In this document: one piece after another, positions 27,146 to 36,539 of the stretch
Position numbering within the stretch: the first letter of the stretch is position 1
Layout: every line of letters begins with the position of its first letter
Source of the DNA: Bacteroidota bacterium
GTDB lineage: Bacteria; Bacteroidota; Bacteroidia; Flavobacteriales_D; Crocinitomicaceae
NCBI GenBank assembly: GCA_024280155.1
Contig: JAJRQQ010000031.1
Location: 1 to 64,000 of the forward strand
DNA: 64,000 nucleotides
Reading direction: 5' to 3'
Translations under genes and position numbers: made by a program
Notes under the pieces: generated by a model
The model's database searches: none
Seen by the model: the letters and a program-made list of their open reading frames with translations, nothing else
What the model was told of the DNA's origin: nothing

Positions 27146-29128
27146 TTATAATTCTTCTTCTTCACCTGGTACGTCTCCGTCCAATGTGTAAGAAATTTCA
27201 ATATTTGAGCTTGCTGGAGAAACTCTAATGTATCCTTGCATTTCTTGGTGAAGTGCAGAACAGAAATCTGTACAATAGAATGGCCAAACACCAACTTGTT
27301 TTGGTTCCCATGTGAAAGTAGTTGTTCTACCTGGCATGATTAACAATTCAGAAGTTTGTGCGCCAATCATTGAGATACCGTGAGGTACATCATAATCTTG
27401 CTCTAAGTTAGTAACGTGGAAATAAACTTTGTCACCAACTTTTACACCTTCAATATTATCTGGTGAGAAGTGAGAACGAATCATAGACATATAAATATGT
27501 ACTTCTTTTCCTTTACGAACTACTTTAGTTTCAGCTTCATTTTGAACAGCATAAGGATGTTTATTGTCCTCTAATCTGAATATTTTAACTGAGTTAGCAG
27601 CAATTTTATCAGCAGCAATACCTGCAGCGTAATGAGGCTCACCAATTGTTGGGAAATCTAACAATAATTCCATTTTCTCTCCAGAGATATCAAATAATTG
27701 TGCAGATTGACAAACTTCAGGACCTGTTGGTAAATAACGGTCTTTTGTAATTTTGTTCATTGCAACTAAGTATTTATCATCTGGAGTTTGAGAGTTACCA
27801 CCTGGGATCATTAAATGACCTACAGAATAGTATACTGGATGTCTATCAATGATTTTCAAATCTTTAATATTCCATTTCACAACCTCAGAAGAGATAAAGA
27901 AAGTAGTATAACCATTTCCTCTTGTATCAAATTCAGTATGAAGAGGTCCTAGTCCTGGTTGTTCTAAAGTACCGTAGTTTACAGCATCAAATTTAATGAT
28001 TGGAATACCATAAGCATCTCCATCAAAAGCTTTGTCTTCAATCGCTTTAAGCATTTTCGTAAACGAGTGAATAGTCATTTGTGCAGCTAATTTACCATTA
28101 CCAATAATGTATTCACCTGTTGGATCAACATCACAACCGTGAGGTGATTTTGCTGTAGGTAAGAAGAAAATAGCACCAGGAACCTCAGAAGGCTCGATTA
28201 CTAAAACTTCATCTTCCATAACTGTTTTAGCAGTATGCTCATCATCATTCCATGTATTGTGAGCATAGTTAGCTGGAACTTTAGTTCCACCACCATTTGC
28301 TACATACTCCTCAATTTTTTTCCAGTTAATCGCTGCAATAAAGTCTTTGTCATTTTGAGAAGCATTTACTTCCATCAATGTATTAGACTCTTCAGTGTTG
28401 TATGTTGAGAAAAAGAACCAACCGTGTGATTTACCACGACCTGGGTGAGATAAATCATAGTTGAACCCTGGCATTCTCAATTGAAAAGCGATGTCCATAT
28501 GTCCTTCTTCTTTGTCAACACTTAAAAATGTTAAAGCTCCTTTAAAGTTACCTTTCATTTCGCTGATAGGCATGTCCTTTTGAGGAAAAGGAACAGCAAA
28601 ACGTGTACCTGCAACAACGTACTCTGTGTTTTCAGTTACGAAAGAAGAACTATGGTTACCCGCAGAATTAGGGATTTCGATGATTTCTTCAGTCTCGAAA
28701 GTTTCTAAACTAATACGAGCAATACGAGGAGTATTATTTTCATTGATAAATACCCAACGTCCATCAACAGAACCTGCAGTTTGCGAGATGTCTGGATGGT
28801 GAGAATCACCCCAAGGAATTAATCCATGAGAAGTCATCAACATTGGTTTAGTCTCTTCACTGTACCCATATCCTTTCTCTGGATCTTGAGAGAAAACTGG
28901 GATAACTCTGAATAAACGTCCTGATGGTAAACCGTAAACAGCTAATTGTCCACTGAAACCACCTGAGATAAATGCATAATGAGAATCGTGCTCTCCTGGA
29001 GCAATGTATACTTTTTCGGCGGCATTTCCTGAAATGGCACCTTTTTTTCCTTTTTCAGCACCACCACAACTCACCACAAGTGAAGAAGTAATTGCTAATA
29101 AGAAAATTGATTTGAAAATTCTTTTCAT
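27146..29128 (-). CDS. nosZ: Nitrous oxide reductase NosZ, clade II type
   Basis: 660 residues. The N-terminus is a lipoprotein signal (ITSSLVVSCGGAEKG) rather than a Tat signal, as in clade II enzymes. The beta-propeller holds CuZ ligand regions (GDSHHPDISQTAG, SPHGCDVDPTGEYI, GPLHTEFDTRGNGYTTFF). The C-terminal cupredoxin domain has the CuA motif CTDFCSALHQEM. It reduces N2O to N2 in the periplasm, taking electrons from a cytochrome c, probably the product of the gene just upstream. It is the last gene of its transcript and is followed by a terminator. Confidence 0.96.
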   Translation of the reverse strand: MKRIFKSIFLLAITSSLVVSCGGAEKGKKGAISGNAAEKVYIAPGEHDSHYAFISGGFSGQLAVYGLPSGRLFRVIPVFSQDPEKGYGYSEETKPMLMTSHGLIPWGDSHHPDISQTAGSVDGRWVFINENNTPRIARISLETFETEEIIEIPNSAGNHSSSFVTENTEYVVAGTRFAVPFPQKDMPISEMKGNFKGALTFLSVDKEEGHMDIAFQLRMPGFNYDLSHPGRGKSHGWFFFSTYNTEESNTLMEVNASQNDKDFIAAINWKKIEEYVANGGGTKVPANYAHNTWNDDEHTAKTVMEDEVLVIEPSEVPGAIFFLPTAKSPHGCDVDPTGEYIIGNGKLAAQMTIHSFTKMLKAIEDKAFDGDAYGIPIIKFDAVNYGTLEQPGLGPLHTEFDTRGNGYTTFFISSEVVKWNIKDLKIIDRHPVYYSVGHLMIPGGNSQTPDDKYLVAMNKITKDRYLPTGPEVCQSAQLFDISGEKMELLLDFPTIGEPHYAAGIAADKIAANSVKIFRLEDNKHPYAVQNEAETKVVRKGKEVHIYMSMIRSHFSPDNIEGVKVGDKVYFHVTNLEQDYDVPHGISMIGAQTSELLIMPGRTTTFTWEPKQVGVWPFYCTDFCSALHQEMQGYIRVSPASSNIEISYTLDGDVPGEEEEL

Positions 29129-29156
29129 GTTATTTGTTTTAGTTAAAATTTGAAAA

Positions 29157-29651
29157 TTATTCTTTTGTTCTAAAGAATTCTAAGATTGCTCTTGCATCCT
29201 CTTCAGATAATTGTTGATTCGACATTGGAGCATTGTACTCTGCTAGTAGAGCCATTGCAATTGGATCTTCAACAACCATTCCATCAGGATTTAAAATCAT
29301 ATTCATAATCCATTCTGGAGAACGACGAGTTGTAACACCCTTTAATGCTGGTCCGATATATCTTTTACCGAATTTATGACAAGCTGTACAATTTGTTTTG
29401 TACAATTCTTTACCTGAATCTGCTAAAGCATTATCAATTTCACCTAACTCAATACTAGAAATTGGCCCAACACCTTTGTTGTCCATATTATCATTTGCTG
29501 ATGTTTCTGGAGCTTCTTCTGCTACAGTTTCTTCTTCAACAACCGTTGTCTCAGTTTCGTTAGTCGTTGCTGGCTCAGATTTTTCACCACCACCACAACT
29601 TACTACTGCAAATGAGATTGCCACTACTAATGTTAAATGTTTAATTTTCAT
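29157..29651 (-). CDS. Monohaem cytochrome c lipoprotein, probable NosZ electron donor
   Basis: 164 residues: lipobox (AISFAVVSCGGGE), a Glu/Thr-rich flexible linker (about 22-60), then a class I cytochrome c with CTACHKFG haem motif and a distal Met in the region NAPMSNQQLSEEDA. It is 28 bases upstream of nosZ on the same strand. Lipoprotein cytochromes next to nosZ commonly carry electrons from the quinol pool or cytochrome bc/Alternative Complex III to N2O reductase. Confidence 0.88.
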   Translation of the reverse strand: MKIKHLTLVVAISFAVVSCGGGEKSEPATTNETETTVVEEETVAEEAPETSANDNMDNKGVGPISSIELGEIDNALADSGKELYKTNCTACHKFGKRYIGPALKGVTTRRSPEWIMNMILNPDGMVVEDPIAMALLAEYNAPMSNQQLSEEDARAILEFFRTKE

Positions 29652-29673
29652 CTTTTGTTTTATTTATTTATTG

Positions 29674-30261
29674 TTATTCACTTACTGGTACAATTACATC
29701 ATTAACAACGTGAACCCATCCGTTACTAACCTTTACTGACTGCAAAACTTCAGTACCACCTACAAATACTTTTCCGTCTCTATTTTCAACTTCAAGATAT
29801 TTACCGGATGCCATGTACAATTTACGTCCTTTTTTAGCTTCTTTCTTCAATTGCTTGATTGGGTAGTTAGCCGGAGCAACATGATTAATCAAAATCATTG
29901 TCAAATCCGCTTTACTTTCTGGTTTTAACAAAGTCTCAACAGTTCCTTCAGGAAGTTTGTCAAAAGCAGAGTTTAATGGAGCGAAAACAGTCAACGGACC
30001 AGCGTTAACTAAAGCATCTTCAACGCCTGCAGTTTGCACAGCAACAACTAGTGTTGAGAAATCTTCCATTGAAAGTGCTAATTGAAGAACGTTCATTTCT
30101 TCTCCTTCAACGGCTGCAACACCTGATTGACCATGAGATTTATTTTCAATTGGAGCGCTTTCAGATTCACTCGTGTTAGAATCTGTCGTTTCTGAACTCC
30201 CACCACATGATGTAAGTGCAAAAACAATACTTGCTGATAAAAAGATGTGTTTAATTTTCAT
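29674..30261 (-). CDS. FAS1 (fasciclin) domain lipoprotein in the nos transcript
   Basis: 195 residues with a lipobox (VFALTSCGGSSE), a low-complexity Ser/Glu linker and one FAS1 domain from about 55. The H1/H2 motifs are visible (DFSTLVVAVQTAGVEDAL, GPLTVFAPLNSAFDKLP, VHVVNDVIVPVSE). It is first in the transcript with cytochrome c and nosZ. Its contribution to N2O reduction is unknown; adhesion or docking of the cytochrome is a guess. A CRP/FNR-type site and a -7 box lie upstream. Confidence 0.88.
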   Translation of the reverse strand: MKIKHIFLSASIVFALTSCGGSSETTDSNTSESESAPIENKSHGQSGVAAVEGEEMNVLQLALSMEDFSTLVVAVQTAGVEDALVNAGPLTVFAPLNSAFDKLPEGTVETLLKPESKADLTMILINHVAPANYPIKQLKKEAKKGRKLYMASGKYLEVENRDGKVFVGGTEVLQSVKVSNGWVHVVNDVIVPVSE

Positions 30262-30290
30262 TGTTATTTGTTTTAGTTATAAATATATTA

Positions 30291-30298
30291 CAAATATA
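30291..30298 (-). promoter_or_regulatory. -7 box of the FAS1-cytochrome-nosZ promoter
   Basis: TATATTTG on the minus strand, matching TAnnTTTG; it predicts a start near 30286 and a leader of about 25 bases. Confidence 0.6.
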
Positions 30299-30320
30299 CA
30301 ATGAGTTAGCAATTGTTAAC

Positions 30321-30334
30321 ATGACGAAAGTCAG
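30321..30334. promoter_or_regulatory. FNR/HcpR-like operator upstream of the nosZ transcript
   Basis: ATGACGAAAGTCAG holds the perfect palindrome TGAC-N4-GTCA, as in the FNR/DNR/HcpR branch of the CRP family. Its centre (30327.5) is 29.5 bases from the first base of the -7 box, i.e. about -41.5, the classic activating position. Confidence 0.6.
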
Positions 30335-30368
30335 TTTTATAAAAAAATGTTAATTTGTTGTTAACTTT

Positions 30369-32273
30369 TTATTGTTTATCGATAATTTGTTGAATGGTTG
30401 ACCGTGTGACAAAGTGGTAATTCTTTTTTGCTTTCTCAAATGTTTCTCTGGCAAATTGATGATCTATTTCTTCACTAGATTTCATTAAATTGGAATAGAT
30501 ACCTTCGACTAACCATCTTCTGCCTATTAATTGAAGATATTCGCTCATCTGCGGGTAAACTTCACGATATTGTGTGTTTGCAACTAACTTGAACCAATCA
30601 GATTTTATAATCGCATTTGCTTCTGTTGAAAAATGAAATTGGTCATCGATTTTCTTCATTTTATCTGCGGATAGATTTTTGTCTAGATTTCGAATGAAAG
30701 ATAACCATTCTTGCGTGATTCTATCCTTTCTTTTTAGATGTAAATACTCGCCAGTGAAAGTTTCTTTATCATTGTTTATTCGTTTTGCCATCGAAATCAT
30801 CCTTTCTAAACGAACTGAATGAATTTCCACATGGTTTTTCGGAATTCCAGGTTCATAAATCCATTCCTTATAGTTAAAGGTTGAATTGTTGGGCTGAAGT
30901 AGATTGTCTTCAAGGTCTTTGGTGAATATTTCTGTTGTAATTGATTCAAATGCGTGGTCAATGAAATATTGTTTAAGAAATTGGTCTAATTTTTCACGAC
31001 CGACTTCTTTTTCAAGTGTTCTGAGAAATAACGCACCTTTAACATAAGCAATATCAGTCATTCCTTCATCTGGATTTCTTTCGTTGAGTTCTAATTTTAG
31101 TTTTGAATCTTCCGGGAATGAACTGTCCTCGATCTCTCCTATAGATGCTTTTAAATCTTGGTACTCTATTGTAGTCATAATGTCTGCAATTTCTTTTCCA
31201 TAAATTTCTTCCATTATTCTATTCTCAAAATAAACCGTAAATCCTTCGTTCAGCCAGAAGTCATTCCATGTTGAATTTGTGACAAGGTTTCCTGACCAAG
31301 AGTGAGCAAGTTCGTGCGCTATTACAGTTGTTGAACTTCTGTCACCAGTGAGTAAGGTTGGGTTTGCAAAAGTTAAGCGTGGATTTTCCATTCCACCAAA
31401 TGGGAATGAATAGGGGAGGACAATAATATCGTATTTCTCCCATAAATATGGTCCATATAAATTGGATGCTGCATCAATCATTTTGGGTAAATCTCCAAAT
31501 TCATAAGCGCTAGCATCAGCAAGTTCTTTTTCTGAATATACACCACAAATCTCATTGATTGGTGTGTAAACTAAATCACCTGCGGCAAGAGCAATAAGAT
31601 AAGAAGGGATTTTTTGATTCATTTCAAAATGATATTCTCTGCTTTTATTCTTTGTTGTTGGATTTGAAGCACTCATTAACACGAGAACATCTCTATTTGT
31701 CTTAATGTCAGCAGAATAAGTAATCCTATTTGCTGGGGAATCTTGGAGAGGAATCCAAGAACGAGTTAATATAGCTTGACCTTGTGTGTATAAGAATGGT
31801 TCTTTCTTGCCTGAAGTCAATTCGGCAGGTAACCAATCGAGTGCTTCACATTTGTCAGTAGTACTATAATATATATTGACATATTCTGTTTCTGGCGTGA
31901 TGTAAACGGTTAGCGCTTGTCCTAAAAGTTCATCTTCTACTCCTAAATCAAAATCAGCTTCGGTTTCTGGGACTTTTCCTAAAGTGACTTTTTCAATTTT
32001 TAATGCTTTTGAATCAAAAATGATTTTGTTTGTAGAGTGTTCGGAAATCTTATGTCGTGCAATACCAGATATGATTTTTTGATCAAAATTAATTTCTAAT
32101 GCTAAATGAATGTGTTCTGTCTGAACATCCGAAATATTAGAGAATGAATGTGAATCTTCAACGTTTGTTTCGCTAATAGCGAGAGAATTTTCCTCAACAA
32201 CTTTGGTGTTGTTATTTTCGCAGGAAGTTGTACTTAATAGAATTGAAAAAAAGAGAAAGAAAAATTGTTTCAT
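30369..32273 (-). CDS. M1 family aminopeptidase (lipoprotein)
   Basis: 634 residues from the ATG at 32273, which yields a lipoprotein signal (FFSILLSTTSCEN). Further upstream in-frame codons would add an implausible leader. It has the M1 exopeptidase motif FGGMENP, the zinc site HELAHSWSGN with the third ligand Glu in WLNEGFTVYFE, and a C-terminal helical ARM-like domain as in leukotriene A4 hydrolase-type enzymes. It would cleave N-terminal residues of peptides outside the cytoplasmic membrane. The peptide-uptake POT transporters are divergently encoded next to it, which fits a peptide-scavenging role. Confidence 0.92.
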   Translation of the reverse strand: MKQFFFLFFSILLSTTSCENNNTKVVEENSLAISETNVEDSHSFSNISDVQTEHIHLALEINFDQKIISGIARHKISEHSTNKIIFDSKALKIEKVTLGKVPETEADFDLGVEDELLGQALTVYITPETEYVNIYYSTTDKCEALDWLPAELTSGKKEPFLYTQGQAILTRSWIPLQDSPANRITYSADIKTNRDVLVLMSASNPTTKNKSREYHFEMNQKIPSYLIALAAGDLVYTPINEICGVYSEKELADASAYEFGDLPKMIDAASNLYGPYLWEKYDIIVLPYSFPFGGMENPRLTFANPTLLTGDRSSTTVIAHELAHSWSGNLVTNSTWNDFWLNEGFTVYFENRIMEEIYGKEIADIMTTIEYQDLKASIGEIEDSSFPEDSKLKLELNERNPDEGMTDIAYVKGALFLRTLEKEVGREKLDQFLKQYFIDHAFESITTEIFTKDLEDNLLQPNNSTFNYKEWIYEPGIPKNHVEIHSVRLERMISMAKRINNDKETFTGEYLHLKRKDRITQEWLSFIRNLDKNLSADKMKKIDDQFHFSTEANAIIKSDWFKLVANTQYREVYPQMSEYLQLIGRRWLVEGIYSNLMKSSEEIDHQFARETFEKAKKNYHFVTRSTIQQIIDKQ

Positions 32274-32464
32274 TTTGTTTTTTTGAAGAAATACAAATAT
32301 AGCAACAGAATTGATAACTATAGCAGAAAGCAAAGGTATTTTTTCAGCTTTTTTAGTCTTGATAAACAGGAGATTATGATATGTATATAATAAGTGCATG
32401 AGTTTAATGTATAATATTTGTTAAAAAATTACTACATTCACAATCTTAAAAATAATTCTAAAAT

Positions 32465-34267
32465 ATGAGTCAAGATATTAGTTTAAAAAACGAAGATACA
32501 TTATTCGGTCACCCAAAGGGCTTATTCGTGTTGTTTTTTACCGAAATGTGGGAACGTTTTTCTTATTATGGAATGCGTGGATTGCTTATTCTTTATATAG
32601 CAACATCAGCAACTTCTTCTGGTGCTGAAGGGCCAGGGTTAGGTTGGACTACGAAAGATGCTATTTGGATTTATGGCTGGTACACTATGCTTGTTTATGT
32701 TATGTCAATTCCAGGAGGAATTATTGCAGATAAATGGTTGGGACAGAAAAAAACGGTGTTAATTGGAGGTTTACTTTTATGTGCAGGACACGGGATTTTA
32801 GCAATCCCTAATAAAACTGCTTTTTTTACAGGTTTAGCATTAATTATATTAGGAGTAGGTTGTTTGAAACCAAATATATCGACTATGGTTGGTGCGTTGT
32901 ACCAACCTGGAGACATTAGAAGAGATAAAGGCTTTACCATTTTTTATATTGGGATAAATATAGGAGCTTTTTTAGCTGGGATTACAGTTGCTATTGTGTC
33001 ATATAAATGGGGATGGCACGCAGGATTTGGATTAGCTGGAATAGGGATGGCAATTGGACAAATTGTTTATATGTCATTTCAGAAGCATTTAACTCATGTA
33101 GGGAATTTTATTGGAAAAATTGAAGACCCTAAAATTAAAGAAGCTTCGAAAAAATCGTTAACTAAGATTGAGAAAGACAGAGTTGTTGTTTTGTTACTGT
33201 CTTTTTTAATCATTATTGTGTTTTGGGCAGCCTTTGAACAAGCAGGTGGTTTGATGAGCTTGTATACTGATGTTAAAGTAAATAGGTTTGTCGGTAATTG
33301 GGAAATTCCTACAGCTGTTTTTCAATCATTAAATGCTGGGTATATTATTTTATTTGGAACTCTCGTTGCTGGGTTTTGGGTTTGGTGGTCTAAAAAAGGG
33401 AAAGAATCATCTTCATTGTTTAAAATGGCTATAGGGACCATTATAATGGGGTTTGGGTTTGTGTTTATGATGTTTGCTTCTAAGGAAGCGTCAGCAGAAA
33501 CTTTTGGAAAAGCATCTTTGATTTGGATTTTTCTAGCTTATTTCTTTCACACAATTGGAGAACTATGTACTTCTCCTGTTTCTCTTTCATTTATCACAAA
33601 ATTAGCACCTTTAAAATATGCCTCAATTATGATGGGTATTTATTTTGCAGCTACGGGATTTGGTAATAAACTTGCAGGTACAATTGGAGAATCGTCTCAA
33701 ATTGAAGCTTATAAAGGGGATATGATTAGTGATGTTTCAATGATGAATCAGTTTAGTGATAAAACTGATATTGAAGTGAGTAAAAATGAAATAATTAAAG
33801 ATTATCCTATAAATCATGATAAAAACATTGAATTTAAAACTTCTGTTTATGAAGTTAACGGTTCAGCTGTGTTTATTAAATTAGATGATAATCAAGATGT
33901 TAGTAGTTTATTTGTGTTAGATAGTGAAAGTTCTAAAAGTTTAATGGCTGAATTAAAAGGATATAATGCCAAAAAAAGTTCACCTGTACATGCTAAAATT
34001 CTATTTGAAAAGGATGAGGAGGCTGTTAAAAATGAAATAAACAAAGGTGATGGTAAAGACTACAGTGTTTCTTTTAAAATTGAAGAAACGCAGAATGCTC
34101 AAGAATATAAAACATTCATGTGGATTACAATATTTACTGTCGTTTTTGGATTATTACTAATTATCTTCCTGAAAAAATTAAAAGCACTTACACACGGAGC
34201 AGAAGATAATGAAGGGACCAATTTTGAAGAAGCGGAAGGTTTTGAATTAGCTGACGAAACAAAGTAA
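32465..34267 (+). CDS. POT/PTR family proton-dependent peptide transporter (first of a tandem pair)
   Basis: 600 residues with an MFS fold. The signature FFTEMWERFSYYGMRGLLILY (residues about 21-41) carries the E-x-x-E-R-like proton motif, and FYIGINIGAFLAG matches the PTR2 signature. An unusual hydrophilic insert of about 130 residues (from about 415 to 550) sits before the last helix (WITIFTVVFGLLLIIFL). It imports di- and tripeptides with protons. It has a paralogue 37 bases downstream. Confidence 0.92.
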   Translation: MSQDISLKNEDTLFGHPKGLFVLFFTEMWERFSYYGMRGLLILYIATSATSSGAEGPGLGWTTKDAIWIYGWYTMLVYVMSIPGGIIADKWLGQKKTVLIGGLLLCAGHGILAIPNKTAFFTGLALIILGVGCLKPNISTMVGALYQPGDIRRDKGFTIFYIGINIGAFLAGITVAIVSYKWGWHAGFGLAGIGMAIGQIVYMSFQKHLTHVGNFIGKIEDPKIKEASKKSLTKIEKDRVVVLLLSFLIIIVFWAAFEQAGGLMSLYTDVKVNRFVGNWEIPTAVFQSLNAGYIILFGTLVAGFWVWWSKKGKESSSLFKMAIGTIIMGFGFVFMMFASKEASAETFGKASLIWIFLAYFFHTIGELCTSPVSLSFITKLAPLKYASIMMGIYFAATGFGNKLAGTIGESSQIEAYKGDMISDVSMMNQFSDKTDIEVSKNEIIKDYPINHDKNIEFKTSVYEVNGSAVFIKLDDNQDVSSLFVLDSESSKSLMAELKGYNAKKSSPVHAKILFEKDEEAVKNEINKGDGKDYSVSFKIEETQNAQEYKTFMWITIFTVVFGLLLIIFLKKLKALTHGAEDNEGTNFEEAEGFELADETK

Positions 34268-34304
34268 TTACAATAAAATTTTATAATCAGAAAATAAATA
34301 TATA

Positions 34305-36458
34305 ATGTCAAATCAAGTTACAAAAAATCCAAACTTTTTTGATTCTCAAGTATTAGGACATCCAGCAGGGTTGTTTGTTCTTTTCTTTACAGAAATGTGG
34401 GAGCGTTTTTCATTCTACGGAATGCGAGTGCTCTTAGTTCAGTTTTTAACAATGGCCGTTATTGGGTATAATCCAGGTTGGGAATGGTCGGCAGAGAATG
34501 CTACGGCTCTTTTTGGAACATATGCAGGTCTTTTGTATTTAACTCCAATTGTCGGTGGAATTATCGCAGATAAAATGATTGGTTATCGCTGGGCAGTTGT
34601 TGTTGGAGCATTATTAATGACTGCTGGACATGCGTCAATGGCTTTTGAAACAGAATTTTCACTCTATTTTGGACTTGGATTATTAGTTATTGGTACAGGT
34701 TTCTTTAAGCCAACCATGACTTCAATCATTTCTGAAATGTATAAAGATACACCTAAAAAGAAAGATGGTGCTTATACTATTTTTTACATGGGAGTTAATG
34801 CAGGAGCATTCTTTGGAATGATGCTTTGTGGTTATTTAGCTGAGAAAATTGGTTGGTCTTATGGTTTTGGATTAGCAGGTGTGTTTATGTTATTAGGTAC
34901 ACTTCAGTTTTGGTTATCTAAACCTTTGTTTGGAAATATTGGAGGTGTTCCAAATAAAAACAAAAAAGAAGGAGTCATTGAGGAAATCGAATCTGTACAA
35001 GATGCAAATGGTGAAGTTGAAGATTTAGTTGAAAACGTAAACAAAGAAGAAGAGCCAAAAGCGAATCCTTTCACAATGGTGGACAAAATTCTGATTGTTA
35101 TCACTTCAATTATTGGTTTTATGTACCTTATTAATGATCCAATGTCAAGAATTGCGGGAATTAACCTTTTTCCATTCTCGGTAGGTGCACTGGAAGGTCA
35201 ATATTTTTCAATTTTACTAGGTTTACTTCTGTTTCTTATTCTTGTAATTTCTAGAATTTCTAGATATGATAGAGTGACTCGTGACCGAATGATTGCTTTC
35301 GTAATTTTTGCATTCTTCACCGTATTCTTTTGGTTGTCATTCGAGCAAGGTGCAACTTCATTGGTTTTGTTTGCGCGTGATAGCGTAGATAGGGTAATGA
35401 CTGGTAATGCAGCAACAATCTATAATGTAGTTAATACTCTTTTAACAATTGTTCCTTTACTATTTATCTCTTATGTTTTAATTCTTTTATGGAAAAAAAC
35501 ATACAAAATCATTCCAGGTTCAAACATTGTTCTTGTGATTTGTTTCGCAGGTATGTGGTCAATTGTTGGGTGGATGCTGAACAGAGATTTCAGTACAATT
35601 TCGTATGAAGTTGGATATTCTGCAATTCAAGGTGAGCCTCTTATGGATGAAAAAACAAAAGAGCAAAGAAAAAATGAAGCAGGGGAATTACTCTTTGCTT
35701 ATACACCTATTACTGAGCAAATGGAAGTTCCAAACGGAGCAAAAGTGGTTGATAGAAAGATTAATATTGGGGAAACGAAAGAGTTTTCTGTCGGTGATAA
35801 AGTAGAGATTATCACAATGAATAATGAACATACCGCTTTTGGATTTCTTGATGAAAATAGTTTAGCTAGAGCGCGTGAAGATGGAGATAATTATCAAAGA
35901 GATAATGGAATTATTTTAGCTTCTGTAAAACAAATAAATGAAAACGAAGTGACGATTACCGTTTCTTGGTTCAGTATTTTGAATTCTTTCTTTATCATTG
36001 CATTTGCATCTATTTTCTCTAAAATATGGGAGTCTAAATACAATCCTTCAGTTACAGGAAAGTATGCTTTAGGATTGATCATTATGGCAATTGGATTTGG
36101 TCTGTTGGCATGGGGTTCATACGGAATGCAAGAGGGTGTTAAAGTGAGTATGATGTGGTTGGTTTTTGCCTACTTATTCCATACACTTGGAGAATTATGT
36201 ATCTCTCCAGTTGGTTTGTCTTATGTAAGTAAACTTGTTCCGGCAAGAATGATTGCATTCATGTTCGGTATGTGGTACTTGGCTATTGCAATTGGAAACA
36301 AATTAGCTGCTGTTCTCGGTGGACAAATTGAAAACATTACGGAACAATATTCTTTATCAACGTTTTTCTTAATTTTTACAATTGTTCCTTTAGTCGCTGG
36401 GTTGTTAATTCTAGCACTTACACCGCTGATTAAAAGATTAATGCATGGTGTGAAATAA
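34305..36458 (+). CDS. POT/PTR family proton-dependent peptide transporter (second of a tandem pair)
   Basis: 717 residues. It shares FFTEMWERFSFYGMR and the FYMGVNAGAFFGM signature with the upstream copy. It has a charged cytoplasmic loop near 210-255 (EEIESVQDANGEVEDLVENV) and a hydrophilic insert near 440-550 (KTKEQRKNEAGELLFAY). The last helices are intact (VPLVAGLLILALTPLIK). Likely co-transcribed with the first and then terminated at 36481-36520. Confidence 0.92.
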   Translation: MSNQVTKNPNFFDSQVLGHPAGLFVLFFTEMWERFSFYGMRVLLVQFLTMAVIGYNPGWEWSAENATALFGTYAGLLYLTPIVGGIIADKMIGYRWAVVVGALLMTAGHASMAFETEFSLYFGLGLLVIGTGFFKPTMTSIISEMYKDTPKKKDGAYTIFYMGVNAGAFFGMMLCGYLAEKIGWSYGFGLAGVFMLLGTLQFWLSKPLFGNIGGVPNKNKKEGVIEEIESVQDANGEVEDLVENVNKEEEPKANPFTMVDKILIVITSIIGFMYLINDPMSRIAGINLFPFSVGALEGQYFSILLGLLLFLILVISRISRYDRVTRDRMIAFVIFAFFTVFFWLSFEQGATSLVLFARDSVDRVMTGNAATIYNVVNTLLTIVPLLFISYVLILLWKKTYKIIPGSNIVLVICFAGMWSIVGWMLNRDFSTISYEVGYSAIQGEPLMDEKTKEQRKNEAGELLFAYTPITEQMEVPNGAKVVDRKINIGETKEFSVGDKVEIITMNNEHTAFGFLDENSLARAREDGDNYQRDNGIILASVKQINENEVTITVSWFSILNSFFIIAFASIFSKIWESKYNPSVTGKYALGLIIMAIGFGLLAWGSYGMQEGVKVSMMWLVFAYLFHTLGELCISPVGLSYVSKLVPARMIAFMFGMWYLAIAIGNKLAAVLGGQIENITEQYSLSTFFLIFTIVPLVAGLLILALTPLIKRLMHGVK

Positions 36459-36480
36459 ACATTCATAATTAAACTATTTT

Positions 36481-36520
36481 AAAACATCCTTTTCTCGTTC
36501 TTCGATGATTAGGATGTTTT
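36481..36520 (+). terminator. Terminator after the POT transporter pair
   Basis: AAAACATCC and GGATGTTTT with a long loop, followed by T-rich DNA. It lies 22 bases after the stop. Confidence 0.65.
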
Positions 36521-36539
36521 TTCTTTTTAAAATAAAACA

